A program made the position numbers and the translations under genes. From JBKECO01 sp047974745 (GTDB taxonomy: Bacteria > Bacillota > Clostridia > Lachnospirales > Lachnospiraceae), in the NCBI GenBank assembly GCA_047974745.1, contig JBKECO010000022.1, positions 15,264 through 79,263 on the forward strand: DNA of 64,000 nt. Direction: 5' to 3'. Positions 9,347-17,581 of this stretch are shown here, piece after piece. The notes under the pieces are model-generated. The model did no database searches, was not told the origin of the DNA, and saw nothing but the letters and a program-made list of their open reading frames with translations. Every line of letters begins with the position of its first letter. The first letter of the stretch is position 1.

Positions 9347-11365
9347 ATGAGCAGTTTTTTTAGAAACACACAAATGAACAGAATTGAGTCAGAAGTCGTA
9401 TATTTGCTGCGTGAGGCTGCAAAAGATAACATGGTACTGAATATCCTTTGTGATAATGAATCAGCACGCAGACGTATTACAGAACTTGCTGAAATTGCTC
9501 TTTATCCCGAGTGCCCTGAATTGTTTTTTTGTGAAGATCAGAATTTTGTAGATGCAGAGTATCCCGACCTGCGTCCGACCGGACAGGAAAGGACTCTGCT
9601 TTTTCATACACATAAACAAATACGTATGCATCGACCGCAGATGTGGCATTTTTACAATCTGCTTCTGCAAAAAGATACGACACTGCTCTTAAGACCATTT
9701 ATGGGCTTGGATCAAAGAGTCATGGAGAGCAGAAAGAAACGAATGATCAAGCTGATCACATGCGGCGGAGTGGATGATGGAAAATCAACATTGATTGGAC
9801 GGCTGCTTTTTGAAAGCAGGACAGAGGATGAAAAAAAAGAGCTGATGAGCCGTTCTGAACTGCTGCGAAAGGACCAGACCCTAGATTATGCGCTTCTCGC
9901 ATCAGAATCCAGAGAAGAGTCGGAACAAGGAATTACAGTTTCGGTATCCTATAGCTGGTTCGAGACGCAAGAACACTGTTTTCTTATGGCGGATACTCCA
10001 GGCCACGAAGAATACACCAGAAATATGGCATATGGCGCTTCCGGCGCTGATATTGGTATCATTATGATCGGAGCAGGCAAGGGTATCGTTGCTCAGACAA
10101 AAAGACATATCCGAATCTGTGTATTTATGGGGATTACCAGATTTATTTTTGCAATCAATAAAATGGATCTTTGTGACTATAAAGAATCTGTTTATCTGCA
10201 GATAAAAGATGAGCTGGAACAGTTCATGGCTCAGTTCACATATCGGGAGATCAGTTTTATTCCGGTGGCGGCAAAAGCAGGTGTCAATATCACTGCAATG
10301 GGCAATGAAATGCCCTGGTATCATGGCAGGGACCTGCTGGCAGAAATTGACGGGATCGCCAAATCCCATTTATTGGATGACGAACCCAGAGGAAGCTTTT
10401 CAATGCCAGTACAAAGAGTCTGTAAATCCAGTCAGATCAAAGGCGCTGAGATAGCGAGAAGGCAGTATCAGGGCGAAGTATCCGGCCATGAAATCAGCAT
10501 CACGGATGAGCTCTATGTTCTTCCAACGATGGAAAAGAGCACCATAGCACAGCTGTTCGTAAATGGAGAGTCTCGAAGGAAGGCGTATCCTGGTGATCAG
10601 ATATCATTGGAATTAGTGAATGAACTAAATATTTCCCAGGGCAGCATTCTTTCCGATTCAAGAGATATCGGCCTGGAGGAGGATTTCATCGTAGATATTC
10701 TCTGGATGGCTGATCAACGGCTTAAGGCAGGGGAGTGTTACCTGGTCAAAGAAAAAGGCAATCTCGTGACTGCTAATATCGTTAAGATCTTATATAGCAT
10801 TGATTTTCAGACTGGGGAAAAGAGAAATGTCAGTCATATTACCAAAAATATGGTGGCAAGATGCGAGATATCCCTTCAAAAGCAGATTCCGGTCATAGCA
10901 AATGCTGATGGTAGTAAACCTGAGATTCTATTGATCGACAGGGATACGTTGGAAACCTCAGGATATGGCAAAATCGTGAAGAACTCTCTGTTTTCCGATC
11001 TGTTTTCTGATCAGGAAAATGTAACGATGGAGGAACGTGAGTCAGCAATTGGTCAAAAGTCGCTTTTGATTACGGCTGCCGGCGAAGAATCCATTAAATT
11101 CCTTCGCTCACTTGATCGAAAACTCCTTCGCTCTGGATTTCATACCAGCTATCTTGAAGGCTGTGACGAAGACGCACTGCTGGCATTAAAGATAAGAACG
11201 CTCATGGAAGCGGGAATCATGGTGCTTATTTCAGCCGAACCTGAGACGATCAAGAAGCTTGAGGAGACATCATTTTTAAAGGAACGCCTCTATATTATAG
11301 AGAATTCATTTATGACCATCGAAAATCTACTCAAGGTATTCAGAGAGGTAACAGAGGAATTCTGA
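9347..11365 (+). CDS. CysN/NodQ-like GTPase with degenerate APS-kinase-like C-terminus
   Basis: A 672-residue protein in three parts. Residues 1 to about 125 match nothing I know. Residues 130-480 are a translation-factor-like GTPase closest to CysN: G1 GGVDDGKST, G3 DTPGHEEYTRN and G4 NKMDLCDY are intact, followed by beta-barrel domains. The last 120 residues align with the APS kinase part of NodQ, but the P-loop GLSGSGKS is replaced by TAAGEESIKF, so kinase activity is unlikely. No CysD partner or other sulfate-assimilation gene is nearby. ATG 9347 is favoured by CAGGGGG; a GTG at 9338 overlaps that site. A sulfate adenylyltransferase label would be risky. Confidence 0.7.
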   Translation: MSSFFRNTQMNRIESEVVYLLREAAKDNMVLNILCDNESARRRITELAEIALYPECPELFFCEDQNFVDAEYPDLRPTGQERTLLFHTHKQIRMHRPQMWHFYNLLLQKDTTLLLRPFMGLDQRVMESRKKRMIKLITCGGVDDGKSTLIGRLLFESRTEDEKKELMSRSELLRKDQTLDYALLASESREESEQGITVSVSYSWFETQEHCFLMADTPGHEEYTRNMAYGASGADIGIIMIGAGKGIVAQTKRHIRICVFMGITRFIFAINKMDLCDYKESVYLQIKDELEQFMAQFTYREISFIPVAAKAGVNITAMGNEMPWYHGRDLLAEIDGIAKSHLLDDEPRGSFSMPVQRVCKSSQIKGAEIARRQYQGEVSGHEISITDELYVLPTMEKSTIAQLFVNGESRRKAYPGDQISLELVNELNISQGSILSDSRDIGLEEDFIVDILWMADQRLKAGECYLVKEKGNLVTANIVKILYSIDFQTGEKRNVSHITKNMVARCEISLQKQIPVIANADGSKPEILLIDRDTLETSGYGKIVKNSLFSDLFSDQENVTMEERESAIGQKSLLITAAGEESIKFLRSLDRKLLRSGFHTSYLEGCDEDALLALKIRTLMEAGIMVLISAEPETIKKLEETSFLKERLYIIENSFMTIENLLKVFREVTEEF

Positions 11366-11370
11366 TCGTA

Positions 11371-11424
11371 AAAAAAGGAGCTGGAGCAATTCCACAAAAT
11401 GGATTTGCTGCAGCTCCTTTTAAG
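11371..11424 (+). terminator. Rho-independent terminator after the CysN-like gene
   Basis: AAAAGGAGCTG and AGCAA pair with TTGCTGCAGCTCCTTTT in a long hairpin just after the stop codon at 11365. The hairpin ends in a short T run. Confidence 0.75.
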
Positions 11425-11434
11425 GGGAGAGTTT

Positions 11435-11536
11435 ATGAAAAAGTTTAATTCTTCAAACGAAGTAATGAGTGGGGGAACTTCATTTGATATACACAGTATA
11501 GATCTAAAGTGTGTTGATAGTTTGTTTATAAAATAA
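11435..11536 (+). CDS. Possible 33-residue small protein
   Basis: An ATG at 11435, preceded by AAGGGGAGA at ideal spacing, opens a 33-codon frame ending in TAA at 11534-11536. The peptide starts MKKFNSSNEVMSGGTSF and has no membrane segment or Trp codons, so it is not a trp leader peptide. It lies between the upstream terminator and the trp promoter. The ribosome binding site is its only support; it could be a chance frame or the remnant of a longer gene. Confidence 0.3.
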   Translation: MKKFNSSNEVMSGGTSFDIHSIDLKCVDSLFIK

Positions 11537-11632
11537 AACGTTTATAAACAGATTTAAAGTATTTATTAATTAAGTAAAATATGTATTTCGTAATCATTAG
11601 AGTGATATCCTTAAAAATGGTCAAAGTGGTGG

Positions 11633-11661
11633 TTGACAGACTTGACTGGATGTGATATTTT
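11633..11661 (+). promoter_or_regulatory. Sigma-70 promoter of the trp operon
   Basis: TTGACA (11633-11638) and TATTTT (11656-11661) separated by 17 bases. It lies about 90 bases upstream of the T-box stem I, the expected position for the trp transcript start. Confidence 0.7.
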
Positions 11662-11739
11662 TAGTTAAATATTGAAAACATGGTTGCAGCTTCAAAACAT
11701 TCGAACAATAGAGAAGACCTTGGAACCTGTAATCAAATA

Positions 11740-12067
11740 CATGAAAATCAATGATCAAAGAGAGTACTCCAAAGAATCTCCTTACAGAGAGCTATCGGTG
11801 GTGGAAGATAGCAGGCAGACTTTGCAGGAATGGGTTTGTGAGATGCGAAGCGAATTATAGTAGCGGATGCCGTTTTCCCAACGTTATATGGGTGAGATAT
11901 CGAAATACTTGTTTATTTCTGTATCAAAAGAGTCTGTTGAATTGGTGGCGAACATTTTCCGATTATGGGAAGTGTTTTTTTATTCTCAAAATCCAGTGAT
12001 TGAACAGAGAAACCAGGTGGCACCACGAGGAATCGTCCCGGACTTACATAGTAAGTCCGATTTTTTG
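11740..12067 (+). promoter_or_regulatory. T-box leader, tRNA-Trp responsive
   Basis: The leader contains stem I features: AGTA (11763-11766), a distal GCTATC/GATAGC hairpin with a GGTGGTGGAA loop, and a likely UGG specifier codon at 11831-11833. It also carries the invariant T-box AACCAGGTGGCACCACGAGG at 12011-12030. The UGGC within the T-box would pair with the GCCA end of a tRNA with G73, as expected for tRNA-Trp. Uncharged tRNA-Trp would favour the antiterminator and switch on the trp genes. Family mechanism is established; the specifier assignment is by eye. Confidence 0.9.
12039..12066 (+). terminator. T-box-controlled intrinsic terminator
   Basis: CGGACTTAC (12039-12047) pairs perfectly with GTAAGTCCG (12051-12059) and is followed by TTTTTT. 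Its 5' side lies next to the T-box so that antiterminator formation would exclude it. Confidence 0.88.
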
Positions 12068-12127
12068 TATTCGGAACAGAACAAATTACCGAAGACCCTA
12101 CTCTTTCCATTCAAAAGGAGAATACTT

Positions 12128-13537
12128 ATGAAGCAGATATTCAGATCATATAAAAAGACTGTCAGTATCGTGAATGAAACCTCTACAGACATGTATCAGA
12201 ACCTGACGCAGGGAAGAAAAGGCTTTTTACTAGAGAGCTATGATAAGAACTATGACAGATACAGTTTTATGGGAGCAGATCCTGAGATTATCGTTACATC
12301 CAGAGAAAATGCACTGGTCCTGTTAAAAAGAGATGGATCCTGCGAAGTGCTTCCTGGCAACCCTATTGAGTTATTCAAAGAATATTACAGTAGCTTTCAG
12401 ATCAATCGTGAGGATTCAGATTCAGGATTCTCAGGTGGCTTCGTAGGTAACCTCGGTTATGACTTTGTTCGCTATTCCGAAGTGCTGCCAGATGAGAATC
12501 AGGATGAAATCGGAATTGAAACGATACAAATGATGCTGATGAAAGAATTTATAGTAGTGGATCACGTTGCAGAAACCTTGACCGCTGTTGTACTTGAGAG
12601 TGATGATCAGGATGGTGCCACGAGGGCAGAACAAAAGGCCAATGCTATGATTCATACAGCAAGAAAGCCCTGTACGGTAACTGAGAAAGAAATCAAACGT
12701 GATGGAACCATCGTCAAAAAATCCGATTCACTGGAGGAATACTCAGAAAAGGTCTTAAAGATTAAAGACTATATCCGGGAAGGGCATATTTTTCAAACAG
12801 TGTTGTCTCAAAGATGGGAGGTCAAGACAGATCAAAAGGGTTTTTCCTTATATCTGAACCTGAGGGAACTCAATCCCTCCCCCTATTTGTATTATTTTAA
12901 CTTTGGAGAATTTGAAGTCATTGGCAGTTCTCCAGAGATGATCGTGAAACAGCAGGATGATAAGGTATTTACATGCCCGATCGCCGGAACAAGAAAGCGG
13001 GGTAAGACAGAGGAAGAGGATGAATTCCTTAAGGCAGAGCTTTTGGCGGATGAGAAGGAACGAGCGGAACATGTTATGCTCGTTGATCTTGCGAGAAATG
13101 ATATGGGGCGAATCTCTAAGTTTGGAACAGTCAAAGTGACCCAGTTCATGGAGGTTCATAATTATTCCCATGTTATGCATATCGTCAGCATGGTGGAAGG
13201 ACGCAAAAATGGTGATTTTCACCCATTCGATCTGATTTCCTCCTTTCTTCCTGCAGGAACGCTGAGTGGAGCTCCAAAAATCAGAGCCATGGAAATCATT
13301 GAGGAGCTCGAGAGCGTAAAACGAGGACTGTATGGAGGAGCGACCGGATATATTGATTTTAACGGGGATATGGATTTTTGTATCACGATCCGAACGATGA
13401 TAAAAAAGGGCGACAGAGTTTATCTGCAGGCCGGTGCAGGTATTGTAGCAGATTCTGTACCATTGTCCGAATACAATGAATGCTGTAATAAAGTAATGGC
13501 CCTGGCAAAAACACTGGTGGAGGAGGAAGCTCTATGA
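12128..13537 (+). CDS. trpE: Anthranilate synthase component I (TrpE)
   Basis: A 469-residue enzyme converting chorismate plus ammonia to anthranilate, the first committed step of tryptophan synthesis, in complex with TrpG. The LLES feedback element near residue 34 suggests tryptophan inhibition. The chorismate-binding half carries PIAGTRKRG, EHVMLVDLARNDMGR, PAGTLSGAPKIRAMEII and AGAGIVADS signatures. ATG 12128 is chosen because AAAAGGAG lies just upstream and the Met begins the expected N-terminus; the open frame extends further upstream through the T-box only by chance. Its end overlaps trpG by four bases. Confidence 0.96.
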   Translation: MKQIFRSYKKTVSIVNETSTDMYQNLTQGRKGFLLESYDKNYDRYSFMGADPEIIVTSRENALVLLKRDGSCEVLPGNPIELFKEYYSSFQINREDSDSGFSGGFVGNLGYDFVRYSEVLPDENQDEIGIETIQMMLMKEFIVVDHVAETLTAVVLESDDQDGATRAEQKANAMIHTARKPCTVTEKEIKRDGTIVKKSDSLEEYSEKVLKIKDYIREGHIFQTVLSQRWEVKTDQKGFSLYLNLRELNPSPYLYYFNFGEFEVIGSSPEMIVKQQDDKVFTCPIAGTRKRGKTEEEDEFLKAELLADEKERAEHVMLVDLARNDMGRISKFGTVKVTQFMEVHNYSHVMHIVSMVEGRKNGDFHPFDLISSFLPAGTLSGAPKIRAMEIIEELESVKRGLYGGATGYIDFNGDMDFCITIRTMIKKGDRVYLQAGAGIVADSVPLSEYNECCNKVMALAKTLVEEEAL

Positions 13538-14097
13538 TTCTGCTAATTGATAATTATGACTCATTTACCTATAATTTATATCAATATATCGGTATTTTTC
13601 GAGAGGATATAAAGGTGGTCAGAAATGATAAAATAACCCTTCTGGAAATAGAGGAAGGCGATTATGATCATATTATTCTTTCGCCGGGACCAAAGAGTCC
13701 TAAAGATGCCGGCATCTGCGTAGATGTCATAAAGAAGTTCTATGATAAAATCCCGATTCTTGGCATCTGTTTAGGGCATCAATGCATTGGTGAAGCACTA
13801 GGTGGAACCGTCACCTATGCCAAGGAGCTGTTCCATGGCAAGCAGTCCGTGATCACACATGATTGTTTGGGCATTTTTAAAGGAATCGACACACCGATTC
13901 AGGTGGCGAGATATCATTCACTGGCAGTACAGAAGGAGGATCTTCCTGCATGTCTTAGCATAACAGCTGAAACGCAGGACGGCGAGATCATGGCTATCCG
14001 GCACAAAGAATTTCCGGTCTTTGGACTTCAGTTCCACCCAGAATCGATCTATACAAATCATGGAAAAAGAATGATCGAGAATTTTTTGGAAGCATAA
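13534..14097 (+). CDS. trpG: Anthranilate synthase component II, glutamine amidotransferase (TrpG)
   Basis: A 187-residue class I glutamine amidotransferase that supplies ammonia to TrpE. The nucleophile is Cys79 in GICLGHQ, and the His168/Glu170 pair sits in FHPESIYT; the oxyanion loop SPGPKSP is also present. Its ATGA start overlaps the trpE stop, indicating translational coupling. No TrpD fusion is present, unlike the enterobacterial form. The same subunit may serve p-aminobenzoate synthesis in organisms lacking PabA, which cannot be judged here. Confidence 0.95.
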   Translation: MILLIDNYDSFTYNLYQYIGIFREDIKVVRNDKITLLEIEEGDYDHIILSPGPKSPKDAGICVDVIKKFYDKIPILGICLGHQCIGEALGGTVTYAKELFHGKQSVITHDCLGIFKGIDTPIQVARYHSLAVQKEDLPACLSITAETQDGEIMAIRHKEFPVFGLQFHPESIYTNHGKRMIENFLEA

Positions 14098-14128
14098 GAT
14101 CAAAAGCATAAGATCAAAAGCATAAGAT
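14091..14128 (+). repeat. 14-base tandem repeat across the trpG stop
   Basis: The unit AGCATAAGATCAAA occurs at 14091-14104 and 14105-14118, with a third copy truncated after ten bases. The first copy contains the TAA stop of trpG. The repeat fills most of the trpG-trpC spacer and could vary in copy number by slippage. Confidence 0.85.
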
Positions 14129-14154
14129 AGGAAGTATAAGAACAGGAGGAGCAC

Positions 14155-14925
14155 ATGATCTTAGATATCATTGTGGAAGACAAGAAGATACGGCTGACTG
14201 AATTAAAAAAGAGAGTAACGCTGCAGGAAGTCAGATCGAAAGCAGAGGGATATAAAGGGGATTGCCATTCGTTCAAAACTGCTTTGAAAAAAGAAGGTGT
14301 CTCCATCATTGGTGAATTCAAGCTTGCTTCGCCAAGTCTTGGAGTCATAAAAAAAACAATCGATCTTGAAGAGAGGATCTGTGCCTACAATCAGGCGGTG
14401 GATGCAATTTCCTGCCTGACAGAAGAAGATCACTTTCATGGAAATACAGATTTTTTTAAAGATATAAGAAAAATCAGTACATTACCGATGCTGCGTAAAG
14501 ACTTTATGATCGATGAATATCAGTTCTATGAAGCAAAGGCAATTGGAGCGGATGCGGTCCTGCTGATCGCAGCTATCCTGGATGATGATCAGATGAAACA
14601 TTTTTATCAACTTTCCAAGGAGCTGGGGCTTGATGCTTTGGTAGAGGTCCATGATGAAAAAGAGTTGGAGCGTGCACTGCAGATCGGCGCAGAAATCATT
14701 GGAATCAACAATCGAAATCTAAATGATTTTTCGGTAGCCTTAGAGACGACCGGAAGACTGAAGCAAATAATTCCGAGAGATAAGATCGTTGTTTCAGAGA
14801 GTGGAATCATCAGTGATAAAGATATTTCTTACCTGAAAGAATGTGGAGTCGATGCCTTTTTGATCGGAAGAGCATTGATGGAAAGCAACGATCCAAAGGA
14901 GCTTGCAATAAGATGGAAAGGATGA
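14155..14925 (+). CDS. trpC: Indole-3-glycerol phosphate synthase (TrpC)
   Basis: A 256-residue TIM-barrel enzyme that closes the indole ring from carboxyphenylaminodeoxyribulose phosphate. Visible signatures are IIGEFKLASPSLG (catalytic Lys region), LRKDFMIDEYQFYEAKAIGADAVLLI, LVEVHDEKELERAL, IGINNRNLNDF and the phosphate-binding VSESGI and FLIGRALM loops. The ATG follows CAGGAGG. It overlaps the next gene, which begins 13 bases before its stop. It is separate from TrpF, unlike the E. coli TrpC-TrpF fusion. Confidence 0.95.
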   Translation: MILDIIVEDKKIRLTELKKRVTLQEVRSKAEGYKGDCHSFKTALKKEGVSIIGEFKLASPSLGVIKKTIDLEERICAYNQAVDAISCLTEEDHFHGNTDFFKDIRKISTLPMLRKDFMIDEYQFYEAKAIGADAVLLIAAILDDDQMKHFYQLSKELGLDALVEVHDEKELERALQIGAEIIGINNRNLNDFSVALETTGRLKQIIPRDKIVVSESGIISDKDISYLKECGVDAFLIGRALMESNDPKELAIRWKG

Positions 14926-16766
14926 AGGAATATATAAATAAAATTCCGAAAATTAAGATCTGCGGGATTCGCAATTTATCGGATGTCCAGATCATGAATC
15001 AGGAAAAACCGAATTATGCAGGTTTTGTCTTTTATGAGAAAAGCAAACGAAATGTTTCAATAGAAGGCGCAAAGGAGCTGTTAAAAAGCCTTGATGGTTC
15101 AATTCAACGCGTGGCTGTCATTGTAAGTCCAACACTGCCAGAATTGGAAATCATATCCGAGCTTGGATTCGATATTTTACAGATACATGGAAAGCTTGAG
15201 GATTCAGTGCTCATTCACACGAAGCTTCCAATCTGGAGAGCAGTCAATGTAGATGATCAAAAGCAGCTGGAATTGGAGCTAGAACGAATGCAGGCTGTAT
15301 CCGGGAAGAAAATAGAAGGTATCCTGATCGACGGTGCACACTATGGAGCTGGAGTTACATTTGACTGGATCACGAGCAGTGAGATGATCTTAGACAAGCT
15401 GGGCGACAAACTATTGATACTGGCGGGTGGTTTGAATGAGGAAAATATCAAAACCGGAATAGAGATGTTCCATCCTGATATTGTGGATGTCAGCTCTGGC
15501 GTTGAAGCAGGCGAAGGAAAAGATGAAGAAAAAGTTCATGGGTTTATCAGAAAGGTGAAATCAATGGAAAAGAAGACTTATTATGGTGAATTTGGAGGTC
15601 AGTATGTCGCTGAATCTCTGATGAATACACTGGAGGAGCTGGATCTGGCATATGAAAAAGCGATCAAAGATCCTGACTTTATCCGAGAATATGAATATTA
15701 TCTGAAGCAATACGTCGGAAGAGAGACACCCCTGTACTTTGCACCGAGATTAAGTGAATTCAGTGGAACAAAGATCTATCTAAAAAGAGAGGATCTCAAT
15801 CATACCGGAGCGCATAAAATCAATAACGTGATCGGTCAAGTCCTGCTCGCAAAAAGAATGGGAAAAACAAAGGTGATTGCTGAAACAGGCGCCGGACAGC
15901 ATGGTGTAGCAACTGCGACGGGGGCGGCTTTGTTCAATATGGAATGCACCGTATACATGGGAGAAGAGGATATCAGGCGTCAAGCCCTCAACGTCATGCG
16001 AATGAAAATGCTGGGTGCACAAGTAGTATCTGTCAGATCAGGAAGCAATACATTAAAGGACGCAACGAATGAAGCAATTCGAACTTGGGCAAAAACGGCT
16101 GAAGATACATTTTATATTATCGGATCCGCTGTCGGTCCATATCCATATCCTAAGATGGTGAAGGAATTTCAACGTATTATCAGTAAAGAAGCAAAACGCC
16201 AGATCTTTGAAGCAGAGGGAAAACTTCCAGACGTGGTCATGGCATGTGTTGGTGGCGGTTCCAATTCGATCGGTATGTTCGCAGAGTTCCTAGATGAATC
16301 AGAGGTCGAATTAGTTGGCGTAGAAGCAGCCGGATTAGGAATAGAAACAGGTAAACATGCAGCTGCTCTGACAAAAGGTGAGATCGGAACACTGCATGGC
16401 ATGCGCTCCTATCTTCTTCAGGATGAGGATGGTAACATCCAGCTTGCACACTCCATCTCAGCAGGACTGGATTATCCCGGTGTCGGACCTGAGCATTCTT
16501 ATCTCAAAGATACAAAAAGAGTCAGCTATGTCTCCATTACAGATGAGGAGGCAATGGATGCGCTGCTTCTGCTGTGCCGGTTAGAAGGAATCATACCGGC
16601 GATTGAAAGTGCACATGCGGTCGCCTATGCGCTAAAAAAAGCAAAATCCATGACAATGGATCAAACCCTGATCCTGTGCCTCTCTGGAAGGGGTGACAAA
16701 GATGTAAATACGATTGCGCAGTATCTGGAGGAAACAAAATTAGGAGGATCGCATGAATCGAATTGA
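14913..16766 (+). CDS. trpF-trpB: Fused phosphoribosylanthranilate isomerase - tryptophan synthase beta (TrpF-TrpB)
   Basis: One uninterrupted 617-codon frame encodes two enzymes. Residues 1-217 are TrpF, with IKICGIRN at the start, ILIDGAHYGAGVTFDW and the ILAGGL phosphate loop. From residue 218 (MEKKTYYGEFGGQYV) follows a complete TrpB of 400 residues, with the PLP lysine in HTGAHKINNV (residue 302, TrpB Lys85), AETGAGQHG and the GGGSNS phosphate loop. No stop lies between them, yet AAAGGTGA stands just before the ATG at 15564, so free TrpB could also be made from that internal start. ATG 14913 is chosen for TrpF; 14922 is an alternative. The end overlaps trpA by 14 bases. Confidence 0.9.
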   Translation: MERMKEYINKIPKIKICGIRNLSDVQIMNQEKPNYAGFVFYEKSKRNVSIEGAKELLKSLDGSIQRVAVIVSPTLPELEIISELGFDILQIHGKLEDSVLIHTKLPIWRAVNVDDQKQLELELERMQAVSGKKIEGILIDGAHYGAGVTFDWITSSEMILDKLGDKLLILAGGLNEENIKTGIEMFHPDIVDVSSGVEAGEGKDEEKVHGFIRKVKSMEKKTYYGEFGGQYVAESLMNTLEELDLAYEKAIKDPDFIREYEYYLKQYVGRETPLYFAPRLSEFSGTKIYLKREDLNHTGAHKINNVIGQVLLAKRMGKTKVIAETGAGQHGVATATGAALFNMECTVYMGEEDIRRQALNVMRMKMLGAQVVSVRSGSNTLKDATNEAIRTWAKTAEDTFYIIGSAVGPYPYPKMVKEFQRIISKEAKRQIFEAEGKLPDVVMACVGGGSNSIGMFAEFLDESEVELVGVEAAGLGIETGKHAAALTKGEIGTLHGMRSYLLQDEDGNIQLAHSISAGLDYPGVGPEHSYLKDTKRVSYVSITDEEAMDALLLLCRLEGIIPAIESAHAVAYALKKAKSMTMDQTLILCLSGRGDKDVNTIAQYLEETKLGGSHESN

Positions 16767-17547
16767 AGCAAAGCTAGCTGAATTGAAAGAAAAAAATGAA
16801 AAAGCATTTATTACATATATCACTGCCGGTCTGCCAGATCTAGAAGTTACAAAACAAGTTGTTTTTGGTCAGGAGCGAGCAGGTACCGATATTCTGGAGC
16901 TTGGAGTACCCTTTTCAGACCCAGTCGCAGATGGACCGGTGATTCAGGCCGCATCCTTTGAAGCGATTCAGAATGGAACGAATATTCACAATGTTTTTCA
17001 GATGGTGCGTGAGCTTCGTGAAGAGGGATTAAAGCTGCCGCTGGTGTTCATGCTGTACTATAACACAGTCCTGCATTATGGGGTCACTGAATTCATAGAG
17101 CAGTGCCGGCTGTCAGGAGTGGATGGCTTGATCATACCGGATCTGCCTTTTGAGGAGCAGGATGAAATAAAAAAAGCATTAGGAGAATCTGACAGTACGA
17201 TTTTGATTCAGTTAGTTTCACCGGTATCGGGAGGACGAATTTCAAAAATATTGTCCGAGGCAAGAGGATTTGTCTACTGTGTTTCCTCTATGGGCGTCAC
17301 CGGTCAGTCGGCTGAATTTCATAAAGAAGTCATGGGATATCTGGAACATGTGAAAAATAGCTCGAAAATTCCAGTCATGATGGGATTTGGAATCCGTACA
17401 CCGGAAGATATTGAGCCAATGAAAGGCCTGATCCACGGTGTGATCGTGGGCTCGCATTTTATTCAGATCTTTCGAGACAGTGGATATGATGTCACTGTGA
17501 CGGAAGACTATAGCAGAACATTTAAATCAAAGTTGAAGGAACTCTAA
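16753..17547 (+). CDS. trpA: Tryptophan synthase alpha subunit (TrpA)
   Basis: A 264-residue TIM-barrel protein that cleaves indole-3-glycerol phosphate and channels indole to TrpB. Catalytic Glu lies in DILELGVPFSDPVADGP together with its Asp; the PLVFMLYYN, GVDGLIIPDLPFEE (catalytic Asp) and GFGIRTPED signatures follow. Its ATG lies within the end of trpB and is preceded by TAGGAGG, giving tight coupling to its partner. Length is normal for the family. Confidence 0.95.
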   Translation: MNRIEAKLAELKEKNEKAFITYITAGLPDLEVTKQVVFGQERAGTDILELGVPFSDPVADGPVIQAASFEAIQNGTNIHNVFQMVRELREEGLKLPLVFMLYYNTVLHYGVTEFIEQCRLSGVDGLIIPDLPFEEQDEIKKALGESDSTILIQLVSPVSGGRISKILSEARGFVYCVSSMGVTGQSAEFHKEVMGYLEHVKNSSKIPVMMGFGIRTPEDIEPMKGLIHGVIVGSHFIQIFRDSGYDVTVTEDYSRTFKSKLKEL

Positions 17548-17581
17548 AAGATCTCAGTTCATGAAATTGGAAGGAGTATGT

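Noticed and set aside
9347..11365. Annotation as sulfate adenylyltransferase subunit 1 / APS kinase
   Set aside because: The kinase P-loop is destroyed, and no CysD partner is present in the window, so the functional label is not supported.
11867..12127. N-terminal extension of TrpE
   Set aside because: The open frame passes through the T-box and its terminator, which are clearly leader RNA; ATG 12128 has the ribosome site.
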